DNA from: Whitmania pigra
Taxonomy: Eukaryota > Annelida > Clitellata > Hirudinida > Haemopidae
Length of the DNA stretch: 64,000 nucleotides
Assembly (NCBI GenBank): GCA_021613335.1
Contig: JAJTWR010000251.1
Location: forward strand, 721,001-785,000
Reading direction: 5' to 3'
The notes under the pieces were generated by a model. The model ran no database searches. It was not told the origin of the DNA and saw only the letters and a list, made by a program, of their open reading frames with translations. Below are positions 10,099-21,090 of this stretch, in pieces. Both the position numbers and the translations under genes were made by a program. Numbering within the stretch: position 1 is the stretch's first letter; each line of letters opens with the position of its first letter.

Positions 10099-13000
10099 TC
10101 AGGGCTTGAAGGCGGGCCTGCCGAGGCTGATGGAGCCAGAACGGCTGGACGAGCAGCTGCTCGAGACACGAATATTTCTCAGGGAAACGGAGGATTTACC
10201 TGTAAGAGGAGATAAAGGTGGAGTGAGGGTTTTAATCAAGTTTTGTGGTGGACTCGAGTTGAGCGAATGGACATTCTGATATGTCATCGGTGCAGAACTA
10301 AATAGCAATGCCTCTCTCGTGTCCTTTAAGGTTTCCTGCTTATATAAATGAATTCCACTTCCAGAGAGCCATATGCAACCAGCAGAAGTGATTTTTGCAG
10401 ATCATTTGCAGAGCAGTGCAAACCAGGCTCCATATGAGACAAATCACAATTATCATTATTACTGCTATTACTATTGTTAATATATAATTATTATTAATAA
10501 TATTATCATTATTATTATATTGACTGCTGCTAACATCAAATCGCATTCACTCACTGATCCTGCTGCTCAGAGAACTTCCGGATGCCACAGACGTTCTCAT
10601 CATGTTGCTGAGGTTGATCTCCAGCTTTTCCACGTCCTCTCTTTCCAAGGAATGCTTGAGTGACTGTATGGGAGTCTGGAGATTCGTAGTTGGTTGCCTA
10701 CTGAGGTGGTCCAGCTTCCTGACCGCATCTCCCTCCCTGGAGGAGAGGAGGGAGAGTGGCATGGAGCCCGTTATAAGGCCCTCTGGAAACATCTTGTAAG
10801 CCAGCTTTAGACCTGTATTTATCCATTGTGGTGATAGAAATAATAATAATTAAAACTATAATTAACCACAATAAAAAGCAGTTGTGGAGATGAAGCAATG
10901 AAAGTGATGACTATGTTGTCATTACAGACATTGAACAAGTGATCATCGCCATTATCATTGTTGTTATCATTATTATCAAGACCACCAGTATCATCATTAA
11001 TGTCATCGTTACTATGACGAACCTCCGGACAGCATGAAGATGTTGTCGTAGCCTCTTTGGAGCAGAGAAGTTGTCACGATCGGGGCTATCGTCTCGTCGT
11101 CATCATAAACCACGATAACCTTGCCCTCCTTGTTTTTCTGGTGATGTTTAATAATCACATTAATGACTACTGGTTAATATTATTATTATTGGTGGTATGC
11201 AGATTGGCCAAATGGGTAGCGTCCCTGCGTGAAGCAGTAATAACAGTCGTTATGTGTCGAGTTTGCAACCCAGCCTGCACTGCCAGTGATCGTCATAGGG
11301 GTGCAGAAGGCATAGAAGGGGCGCTATATAAATGATGGTTCAATTAAGAAGTGCACTTAAAGCAAAAAATTGTCTAAGTACAAATATTACTATTATTTTT
11401 ATTATTGTTATTATCAGATAACTAACTTTATGACAACAACAATGTAAAAATTAAGCTTTTGTCTGTCTGCTTTCTAACCTTTACTATCTATGTAAACCCT
11501 AACTATGAAAGAGAACTATGAAAAATCCCAACTTAAGAAAGTAGTATGCTTGAATAATGTATTATTAAGAAGGTAATGTGTTTGAATAATGTATTATTAT
11601 GTGGTTAACATTTAATCCATTGATTTTGATCATGCTGTTGTGTCAAACATCCATCAGCAACAACTCACAAAAGCCAGCATCTCCTTTGATTCATAGTTGA
11701 CCGATCGAGACAGCATCGACTTCGGGAAGTTGTAAGCTGCGGGAACAGGAAAACAAAGATTAACGTCCAAGTTCGTGATAATTTTTCTTAATAACAAAAT
11801 ATAAAAATATATTTAGAAATTAAACCATCACTTGAATTTAAGAAATTAATTTATAAAATAATTAGCAAAAGAATAAATCCAACATTATCATCATCATCTC
11901 CACAATTCAACCACAAACAGTTAGAAATCATCATCACCAATAAAACCAAACCACCTGGAATGATCCTGCACCTGTCGTAGTCATCACGGTCTCTGACATC
12001 CAATAAGAGATAGGGACAGAGGTCACCAGAGTTTGAGTATGACCCTTGGCCATTTATGATGAGCTGGCTTTTGGTGTTGTTGGCGTTCTGTTGCTGTTGT
12101 TGTTGGTGGTGGGGCAGTTGTTGTCTTTCTTTTAGGTCCATTTCACCGATTCCTTGAGCCACACTGCAAGTTGAGGAAACATTGAGTTGCAGTGACGTGC
12201 GAGTTAGCTCAGAGGGTTGCATTCCTGAGAATGGCGATGAAAGCAACACTCGTCACCTGTCGTGTTTGCAACCCAACTTGTACCGCCAGGATGGGGGTGC
12301 TATATAAATGGTGGATCGATTAAGAAGTGCCTTCACATCCTATCCAGATACATAAGGCACTCAAAAGATCAGCCAAATACAAATAAACAAATATAGAAGA
12401 GAATCGGGTGTTGTTGTATGTCTATGTTTGTTGTGATCATAATGGCTTTTTGGTACGATTAAGGATGAAGTAATAATAACAGTAATGATAGTAACAATAA
12501 TAATTGCAATGACATAAATAAAATGTTCATAGCGAATGTGAAATAAATTAAATTATAATGATCACATCTGCATTATGCTTAACTATTATGTTTGTATTTA
12601 TCAACTAAACATGGGGCTGTTACCATCAATGTAACAGAATTGCTACCACTGCACAATGTGTTTCAATGAAATGAGAATCCAATAGAATAAAATCTAACAA
12701 CACTCCATCCTCTCATGGCAACAACCCTCACCCAAGGAATGTGGATCTGTCTGTCTCTGGGACATTGTTGTTTCCATCTCCGATTCCAATGTTGGCAGGC
12801 CAATGAGCAGCACCATCTTTCTTTTCCGTTTCTATTTCGTTCCTACTTCCTTCTGATGTCGGAGTGTCTGGAATGATTGAATGAACCAAGTAGAAGAACG
12901 AATCTGTCTTTCGTCTCATTTACCTTTACCTGGTGTTTCGAGGTCATCATTTTCCAGGTGGTACACTTGAACAACCTGGAAATAATGAGATGGTAAATTA

Positions 13001-13503
13001 ATGTTAGCTAAATGAAGGCAATTTTAGTTTAAGTGCTTTTAAGATATTTATAAATTCTTACAAGTTGAACGAATGTTGTTATCTTCATCCTTTTGAAGAT
13101 CTCATCTTTTGAAAATTTGTAATCTGAAAAGTTTTTTAACACATTGAAGATGAAAATCACTTCTTCTTTATTTCAGAAATTATTACATAGCGCGATTAAA
13201 AAGTACTACTTTGTTTAAGTTCTTCGATTTTCTGAAGCTGTTTTGAAAGGCTGGCTCCTACCAACGATATGGGAAAGTTAAGTTCATGTCGTTATAACAA
13301 ATGAAATAAAACAAATCCTTCTGTAATAGTTACCAGTGTCAATTGTAGGTTTCACATTTTTATATTTAGGATTAATTGGAATGCGTTTCTGCAAAGGCTG
13401 AAACAATTTTCAATATTATATTTAAGTAAAATAGATATTCAAAAAAATATTTAGGCCATATCTCAAAAATTACGTCTAATTTCTTCGGCATTTTCCTCGA
13501 CAT
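10099..13503 (-). CDS. CEP41: Centrosomal protein of 41 kDa, rhodanese domain
   Basis: Eleven exons on the minus strand, all phases consistent: 13474-13503, 13334-13388, 13210-13257, 13062-13123, 12930-12975, 12732-12867, 11955-12163, 11669-11736, 11023-11137, 10555-10812, 10099-10199. The product is 375 residues; vertebrate CEP41 is about 373. Family landmarks in order: KRIPINPKYKNVKPTIDTG near the N-terminus, YKFSKDEIFKRMKITTFVQL, then a rhodanese domain at about 175-275 with LLLDVRDRDDYDRC, VIVVYDDDE and MLSGGLKLAYKMFPEGLITG. The rhodanese loop has no catalytic Cys, as in other CEP41 proteins. CEP41 acts at the basal body and cilium in tubulin glutamylation. A Gln-rich run precedes the rhodanese domain and the last exon is Ser-rich. 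Two SINE-like copies lie in its introns. The first exon (ten codons) is the least certain. Confidence 0.92.
11186..11360 (+). mobile_element. Probable tRNA-derived SINE, copy 1
   Basis: TGGCCAAATGGG (11205-11216) resembles a pol III A box and GAGTTTGCAACCC (11259-11271) a B box, spaced as in tRNA genes. The copy shares GCTATATAAATG(G/A)TGG and GATTAAGAAGTGC-like 3' blocks with the copy at 12196-12340. It sits antisense in a CEP41 intron. No target-site duplication was established. Confidence 0.55.
12196..12340 (+). mobile_element. Probable tRNA-derived SINE, copy 2
   Basis: TAGCTCAGAGGG (12205-12216) is a near-perfect tRNA A box. GTGTTTGCAACCC (12262-12274) is a degenerate B box. The 3' part (TGCTATATAAATGG, TTAAGAAGTGCC) matches the copy at 11186-11360, and similarity may run into the A-rich tail beyond 12340. 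It lies in the CEP41 intron next to the exon ending at 12163. Confidence 0.6.
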
Positions 13504-14113
13504 CTTCAATGAAAACACGGTTGTCAACGAAAATATTCCATTTCAAAACAGGTCAGAGAGGGATTATTTTAAAATTTTGTTAGATCAACAAAAAGGACAA
13601 ATACAATTGTATGACAATTCAATTTGGTTTTGCATATTTTAATTTTTTTTAAATATAAATTAAAAAATTGCTATGAAAGATCTGTGGTAAAACAGATTGA
13701 TTCCATAACTTTTTCTCACTTTCCACGAATTTAAAGCATTTTCTCGAATAGTAACAGTTCTACAGGCTTATTTTTTAAAAAGCATTTGGATATCGACAAA
13801 CCATTTTGCACAGACCAAAACTACTTTGCAAAAGTGATCAGACGCAAATCAGCAAGCAGGTGCTTTGGGGCACGGTCTGTGAACTTTATATACTTTAATT
13901 TAAACTCTCAACTTCTCAAAAATAGTGTTTATTTTATTTTTAGTTGTTCAGAATCATTCAGTAAATAAAAAGTGTTTCGTGACTGAGAATTATTAGGGAA
14001 CAATGAGAGGTCTTTATTTGACCTAGTATTGAAAAGTAGTCTGGTTTGTGAACTCAAAGTCTGTATCAGGACCTAGTCCTTGAGGAATTGTGCGAACATA
14101 ATTTTTGTGCAAA
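13504..14113. promoter_or_regulatory. Divergent CEP41/GSTK1 intergenic region
   Basis: 610 bp separate the two start codons of head-to-head genes, so both promoters probably lie here. No TATA box or clear factor site stands out. A 60-codon open frame at 13786-13968 is unsupported. Confidence 0.5.
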
Positions 14114-16462
14114 ATGACAGCAACTAATACATTAGCTAAGCAGGTTAAATTGTTTTACGATGTCATTTCTCCGTATTCCTGGATCGGATTCGAGGTAATT
14201 GAATGGCGGTTGATAATATTTTTTTACGTTTCTTGACAAGATGGGTGACTGAAGTTTGATGGAAATTGCTTGGAAATGTCGCTGAATTAGGAAACTTATT
14301 CACAACTAAAGCACCAGCTAAAAAGTGGGCTATGACTGAAGAACCAAATAAAACTGCGCTTGACACTTTCAGAATTCAATGAATTGTTGTTAGGTCCTGT
14401 GCAGATATAGACAGAAGTGGAATATGGACTTGGTGCTCAAGCCATTCTTTGTTGGAGCAGTGGTTAAGGAAGCTGGTAAAGTAATAGTATTACTGTAATA
14501 CTAAATTAAAGCTTATTTTAGATGCATTATCTATGTTTGGCTTTAAAATGCTGATTGGTATTTTTCATTAATAATTTTTTGCAGGATATTGAATATCTAT
14601 TATCTATATTACTGTATCATCTACATTTCTTTATTAATGAATAAACTTTAGGCAACTCAGCACCAATGTTGATCAAGAACAAAGGAATTTATATGAATCA
14701 TGACCTGATGAGACTTTCAAAGTTTTACAACATCCCAATCAACATTCCCAAGGTTGTTTATAAATTGCTTAAATTTAAAATATTTCAAAACTCGCAGTCT
14801 AAAATTCATGATGATATAACATGGTTTATTCTTTAATAATTTTTTTTGTGTAATAATGATAATAGTATTATATTGACTGAATTTTGCTAATAATATTAAA
14901 ATAAATCAACTCAACATAACTTGTTACAATAAGTTATAATGCCTAAATATTATTAAAAACTCATAGTAGATTTATAATAACCCAATTGAGTAAGATGAAA
15001 TGTTACCTGATAAATGAACAATTCCAATTTTTAGGATGTCATGAAAGTTATATTGTCGAAAGGTTCTCTGGCAGCTCAGAGACTCATAACGGCCGTGCAG
15101 ACGACACATCCAGACAAGGTCGAGGACGTTTCGAGGGAATTCTGGATGAGAATTTGGAGTCGGGTTGGATTACCTTTGGAATTTATTTTGTTCGCAGTTC
15201 TTTAGTGTTTTATGTTTGGTCTTAACTGGCCTCGATAATTTTGATTAATGAACCGATTTATTTTCAATTTAATTATTATTTATTTAATTATGTTCTTATT
15301 TATCTAGTGTAATTATACTAATGTTTGTCTAATCATTAGTGTTTATTTAATTATAATATTATTTGTCTAGCTATATTATTATTTAATGTTAGTATGCAAG
15401 TGTGTTATTTCTTAATTAATTGTATTATTATTATTATTATTATTGCATTATGTCTCATTAAAATTAAGTATAATAATTTATTATTAAGGATGAAGACATT
15501 TGTGAAGATCTTAGCTTGAAAGCAGTAAGCCTTATTTCTTGGATTAGCAATAAATAAATATTATTTTTCTGGAATATTTCCTCCTTCAACTATTTTATCA
15601 CATACAATTTGAGATTACATTTATGAGCTTCATTGTTCTAATGTATTGCAATACACTGCATTAAATATTTATATTACATTTTTATAATTATTTGATATAA
15701 CTTTTTGTAGAACCTCTGATGCACATGGCATCTTAAAAATTTGTTATTACTATTATTATTATTGTTATTGTTATTGTTATTATTATTATTATTATTATCG
15801 CAGTTATTATAGTAATTATTATTATGTAGACAATTTAATCATTAACATTTTGATATGCTTGAATATCACAACTTTGGCTCGATTTTCCATCAAGGTGCTT
15901 GCATCGGTTGGCTTTGATGATCATCAAATCGATGAACTCATGGGCATTTCAAAAGATAAGGCAACTTCAGAAAAACTCAAACAAACGACCCAAGAAGCGA
16001 TCGATGCCAAGGTGTTCAATAGAAAGATATGTTTAAAATTGTTAAATGTTCAAAATCATGATTTTGGGTGAGTAATGCATTATAAATCAATCCATTTGTT
16101 CAAACATCATTCACTTTTGATTTACCACAATATATATGTGGTGCTTATTTTTTAGACTTTATTGCCTAGATTGATACATATTTATAAGAAAACTTGCAGG
16201 CATTTGGTGCACCAGTGATATTGTGCAAGGACCGCAGTGGCAAAGAACACATGCTCTTTGGCTCTGATAGAATGGAACTATTGGCATCTCTGATTGGTAA
16301 TCATAAACATGCTCACCCAGTTAGCTATAAAGTGGAATTGATAAAAATGATTTCCAACAATGAAGATATCTTTGCTGATTTTATGCTTTCTATAAATAAT
16401 ATTTGTTCAATTTTATAGGTGAAAAGTATGATGGCCCCTTGGCCAATCTATCAAAGATGTGA
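14114..16462 (+). CDS. GSTK1: Glutathione S-transferase kappa
   Basis: Eight exons: 14114-14194, 14394-14475, 14652-14752, 15035-15163, 15489-15524, 15895-16011, 16200-16296, 16419-16462; 228 residues, the usual family length. The N-terminus carries FYDVISPYSWIGFE; Ser19 corresponds to the glutathione-activating serine (Ser16 in the human enzyme). Further family blocks are KGIYMNHDLMRLSKFY, EFWMRIWSR, a helical insert ending in QTTQEAIDAK, and the terminal HMLFGSDRMELLASLIG. The kappa class is a DsbA-like thioredoxin fold, normally in mitochondria or peroxisomes, acting on halogenated aromatics and in redox balance. No SKL/ARL-type peroxisome signal is seen; the protein ends LANLSKM. AATAAA near 16561. 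Confidence 0.95.
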
Positions 16463-17006
16463 TGTTCCTCTACCTTCTCAGTCATTTGAAGGAACAGTTG
16501 AAGTGGCATCATGTAAAAACCATTTGGACATTGTTTATTTAACAATTTACTACCCTATGCAATAAATTCAAACAATTTACAATGAGCGAAGCCGTTCGGC
16601 CACTTGCACTCCCCAGTCTTGAGTCACCAAGACAAAAAATGACAACAAATAATATAAGATTACAATATTAAGCGATTTAAATTTAAAAATCAGTGTGTTT
16701 TAGAAATAAAGTTATGAATGCCTTCGCTCTGCATTTCGCACGGTAATGACTGAAAAAGTGGCACGCGAGACGCATAATTTGGCGCCGATTATATAAAAGG
16801 ATGCATTCAACCGAAAACCAACAAACAATAATGTAGAAAAATGGCAGATCCCAAGCGTTTCATCACAGTTAAAACATCTGTCGACGAGCATGAATATTAA
16901 ATCGATTGAGTTTTGTTATTCGAGTAAATGGCTAATTATTTCCATCTATCGATTTAAAATCGTCTCAGTTTGAGGTGGAAGATGACCTCTTTCTGAACAT
17001 TGTAAT
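16463..17006. other. Intergenic between convergent GSTK1 and CTR genes
   Basis: Contains the GSTK1 3' end and, unexpectedly, a perfect TATA box with a short open frame (listed separately). Nothing else recognised. Confidence 0.55.
16790..16900 (+). promoter_or_regulatory. TATA box upstream of a 19-codon open frame
   Basis: TATATAAAAGG at 16790-16800 is a canonical TATA box. Some 40 bp downstream is AAAAATGG, a good animal start context, opening a 19-codon frame (16841-16900) that reads MADPKRFITVKTSVDEHEY and stops. It could be a short peptide, a first exon whose partner I could not find, or chance. It runs toward the 3' end of the minus-strand copper transporter gene. Confidence 0.35.
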
Positions 17007-18350
17007 TTAAGTTGTTTTGACTGCTCGTTTATAAGAAGCTTCAGAAATCCAGTTGAAGAAGAAAAAGCCTAAGGTCTTGCCAATAGTCAGGGCCAAGCAG
17101 ATGTAAATATTGAATGTCATCACTAACAACATGCTTATGAGGGCAAGCCAGACTTGAATAAAGAACAAAAGGGTCTGGAAAAGATGATGTCTGCTGGGAA
17201 CTGTGCATCTGGTGATCAAGAAATAAAAAATTTCACAAGGCTCTGTTTTTTTGTAACTAAGGAAATTAATCTTAGCGTCGTGATTGTTATAGGTTGGTTA
17301 TAAATTGCTAGCCAATTAACTAACATTTACCAGCTAAGGTAATTATAAAATAGTTTTGCTTGGTGTTAGGTCAGTTGATATTTATCATTCACGAATGAGT
17401 GCACACGATAACGTCACCTCGAATTGACTGCTCCCTTTTTCTCTGTCAGCCTCGTGCTCTCTCCTGATGGTTTGTCCTGCTTTGATTTATCTCCCTCAGA
17501 GCTCGCCTAGAGAAGATATACAAGCTTTTGTACGGTCAATGAAATTCAATTTTTCTAAGGCGACAGAAACATTTCTTTTGAATTAACGTTAAAGAATTTC
17601 TTTGTGTAAAACAAGTAATTAGCTTATTATTTAGACTTGAATGATGACGGCACAAACAAGCAAGCAAGTTTTTTCTGACTGTATATGCGATGAACGTTTA
17701 ATGAGAGAGAATGTGAGCATTACTTGATCGTCTGAAAGAGACTTGATGTTTTCTTGCTTTAAGTCATCTCTCAGGTTGACAATCTTTTGATACAAGAATC
17801 CAATGGCAGCGGTGAAGAAACAAGCTAGTAGGAGTTCTACGTAAAGGATGCCATGTTAAACGTTTTTGTTTTCGTAATCTTTTACACAAAAAAAAACTTC
17901 AATGCGATAAGGTTTAAAGTGGTTTACTAGACTTACATGGGTAACTGCCAAGCTAAAATTCATGTTTAGACTGATTATGTTCATTTGATTTTGTTACTTT
18001 TATAATTAAGTCTTAAACATTTAACTTAAAAGTACGGTAACTTTGAATCCAAATATTAAATCAAGAAACAATCGTACTTCTTAAGTTTGATAAAATTGAA
18101 TTAATAGTGTGAGAGCACAATAAAGGTAAGCCACAAACATTTTAACCAGATAGCCAATAAATAGCTAAGATGTGATTTCTGTACAAAGTAACAATATAAA
18201 ACATTAAGCAATTAAATATTTAAATTTCTGATAACCTTGCCACGAGGTGGTCTTCCAATCTTTAAACAATATGGTGTTGACAACGTGAGTATTAATATAC
18301 ATTCTATCGTCTGCTGCGTGCGCTGTTTGGCCCGAATCGCTATCGAACAT
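17007..18350 (-). CDS. CTR-family copper transporter (SLC31-like)
   Basis: Four exons on the minus strand: 18236-18350, 17724-17836, 17418-17506, 17007-17208; 172 residues if translation starts at the ATG at 18350. TM1 is ELLLACFFTAAIGFLY after the family-like ILFKDW stretch. TM2 holds the copper-path MxxxM motif (Met132, Met136, in SMLLVM) and TM3 the GxxxG packing motif (Gly149, Gly153, in IGKTLG). Three such subunits form the Cu(I) pore of the plasma membrane or endolysosome. A Lys/Ser/Glu-rich cytosolic loop is encoded by its own exon. The extracellular N-terminus is short, with few Met or His, so it looks more like CTR2 than CTR1. An acceptor-like CAG upstream of the exon means a further 5' exon is possible. 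Confidence 0.85.
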
Positions 18351-21090
18351 CTCGGCTAGGCAGTGGTCTTCTAAAGTCCTGATTATTAACAAAATACGTG
18401 TGTAACAAGAAAGATATATTATAAATATATATAACGTCTTATATTTTTAAACCTTTCGACTGAACTTTGTGCAATTTTCTTGAACCACTTGCAAAGTTTA
18501 CTGTCAGAGTATCGATCAAAGGGTTTTGTGCAATGTGCCTTCACTGTAACAAATTTGTAGCCTATTGCAACAGTGTTTGCCCTGTTAACAGTTTTTAAAC
18601 GGCCATCGATTCGATGTCAATCCAATGCTTGCTGATTGGTTAAGGATGCTGAGTCGATGCAACGAAGGCAACAATTCGTAAGTGTGTTCAAACTTCTTCA
18701 GACATCACAAATCATGCTCCAGATTTCTGACATTCGCTGGTGAGAGCCAACAATTGCGATTTAAAAAGAGCCCGACATTTTATTATTAAATACCTTACAT
18801 ACTAGTCCGAATGTTTTATAAAATATTTCAAATACAAAAAAAAACAGCATGAAGAAGCACGCCCGCGAAAAGCTCGAATAAACTGTGAAAAATTAGAACG
18901 TCGGAGACGTAAATGAAAGCCAAGCCTGACAAAGACAAATAGCTGAAATCTCGCCAAGTAAAGTGTATATTTTATATTTTTAATTTAAAGTGTCAACAAG
19001 CCATAAGAGTCTGGCTGAATAATCTGGAGCCTGAGATTAATGTTGACATGTTTTGGTTTGGCATTAGAATTCATAATTAACAAGCGTTAATGGTTGATTT
19101 ATGATATTTAGAAAAAAGTATTTAAACAAAAAATGGAATGAGTGATTTAGAAAAGCTGTGAAATCATTGGACCAATGATGGTTTTGTGAACACTAGTTCA
19201 TTCCTGGCATATGTGAAAACCTCGTTGGTCGCAGTAATATCAATGACAAACCGAAGCATACGATGTCAAATGTCAGACAAATGAAGTTGCACGTTGCTTC
19301 AAAGATCGAAGCTTAAAAATATGAAAACACAAGATGGCAGTCACTCCTAGTGCTTCAAATACGACAGCCTATCTAGCCAGGGTAGCAATCATGAGCAAGT
19401 TAAGTGATTCTATTCACTTAAAGCTTACAAAATATCATCCTTACAAAGTTATATAAATCAAAAAGTTCAATCAATTAAAAAGAAATTGGAAATCTACAAA
19501 CAAAAAAGAAGTAAGAATCCAGACAGATTGGTGAGTCAATAAGCACCTAATCAAAACCACAAATGACGCGGGACTATCTCTTCTCATTACCTCAATAATT
19601 TGATGCGAGTGACATGCTAACACTTAATAGGGTTTTAATTAGATTAACTAATTAAATGTCAATTTAAAAAGTTAACTGGGCAAGGTATTAGGAATGACAA
19701 AAACGAAAAACGTTGAGCAATGCTGCCAAACTTTATCTAATCTCTGGCCAAGCCCCATGATCTTGTGCTACAATAGCAGCTACAACAGAACTGTCATCTT
19801 GTTAAAATATAACAAACTGGATACTAAGGTAGCAAAAAAGTGAATATTACGGTTAGAAATTTGCAGTACTTTCTTAAAATGCCATCATCATAATACAATG
19901 GTTTTAATTGCAATATTAATATAATGTTTTTAATTGCAATATTAATATAATACAATGTTCTTAATTGCAATATTAATACATCCAATTTAAAGAAGAAAGT
20001 AATGAGGTCGCACATTTTCAAGCATTTCAGGAATGAAGACGAGACAAACACATCTACCCGATCCAGGATTTAAAGAAGAAATAACCGAACGAATCCAGTT
20101 GCCGAAGAAAAATGATTAAATAGGAATTTCAAAGTAAAGTGATGGAAGAACTAAGCCAAATTTAAGTTTTAATTGATAGTCTGACTCCAAATAATATTTA
20201 GAAAATATTAAATTTTACTTAAGACATAACTAAGATGCTCTAATAAGCATTCAAGCTCAAGCAATGCATGCACATAATCTCAATATTTGGAGTTCTTAAC
20301 ATGCAAGCGATTAAATTCTCGATTAAGATGATAAGGACTATTTTTAATTCATGAGGGTTCCAGAATAACCATTCCAGGTCTTGCACATCTGCTTTTGACA
20401 TGTTGGCAACCAGGAAAACGCACTCACGCAGCCAGAAGAGAGTTAAACAGGTCCACTAAGCCAAATAACAGTTCAACACTTGCACAAAGTAATTCATAAT
20501 TACTTAATTGCTCATGCTTAGGACCAATAATCCTCATTGATCCACTTTTGGATTTAAAAAAAAAGGCAACACAAGAAACAAAAACAAGAAATCATGCAAT
20601 AACTGGGGATCTGGGAATGGTTTAGTATTTTTAATAACCAGTTAATTAATTTTCAACATTAAGCAATTCATAAATAATTTAGTAGCAATAAAGAGATTAA
20701 GATCCATTTCTATTGAGTTGGACTGGTTTCATGCTTTTGTAAAAATTCGCAGAAATTTTCAAAAAATAAAAAAGCCAGTGAGAAAGCAAATTTCAATTTG
20801 ATCGATTGGGACGTAAAGTAATACAAGTAATTGGAAAGTCACGCCCCAAGTTCAGACTTCTTACGATTATACGCAGATAGACATAGCAGAACGTAGTTAC
20901 AATATATAATACCTCAACTTTTAATTAAAAATTAGTAAAATTTCCCTACATAAACTGCACACCATTTTTGAAAAGAAATTAATCAAACAGATCAACATGT
21001 AGCATCTAAAAGTGCCCAAAAAGATGTTTGTGCAGCAAGAAATTCGAACGAACGACGGAGACGTGGATGATTCGCAGTTTGTTTGATTGA
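18351..21090. other. Long AT-rich intergenic region
   Basis: 2.7 kb without a recognisable exon on either strand. Contains a short tandem repeat at 19893-19979. It should hold the promoter of the CTR gene (right of 18350) and the 3' UTR of the SLC16 gene (left of 21091). Confidence 0.5.
19893..19979. repeat. Triplicated TTAATTGCAATATTAATA repeat
   Basis: Three copies of TTAATTGCAATATTAATA, spaced about 25 and 33 bp, with a shared ATACAATG preceding two of them. Confidence 0.8.

Noticed and set aside
10547..10554. TGA at 10547-10549 as the stop of CEP41
   Set aside because: A strong GTGAGT donor at 10554 precedes it, and its phase joins exactly to the Ser-rich exon 10099-10199, giving the expected family length.
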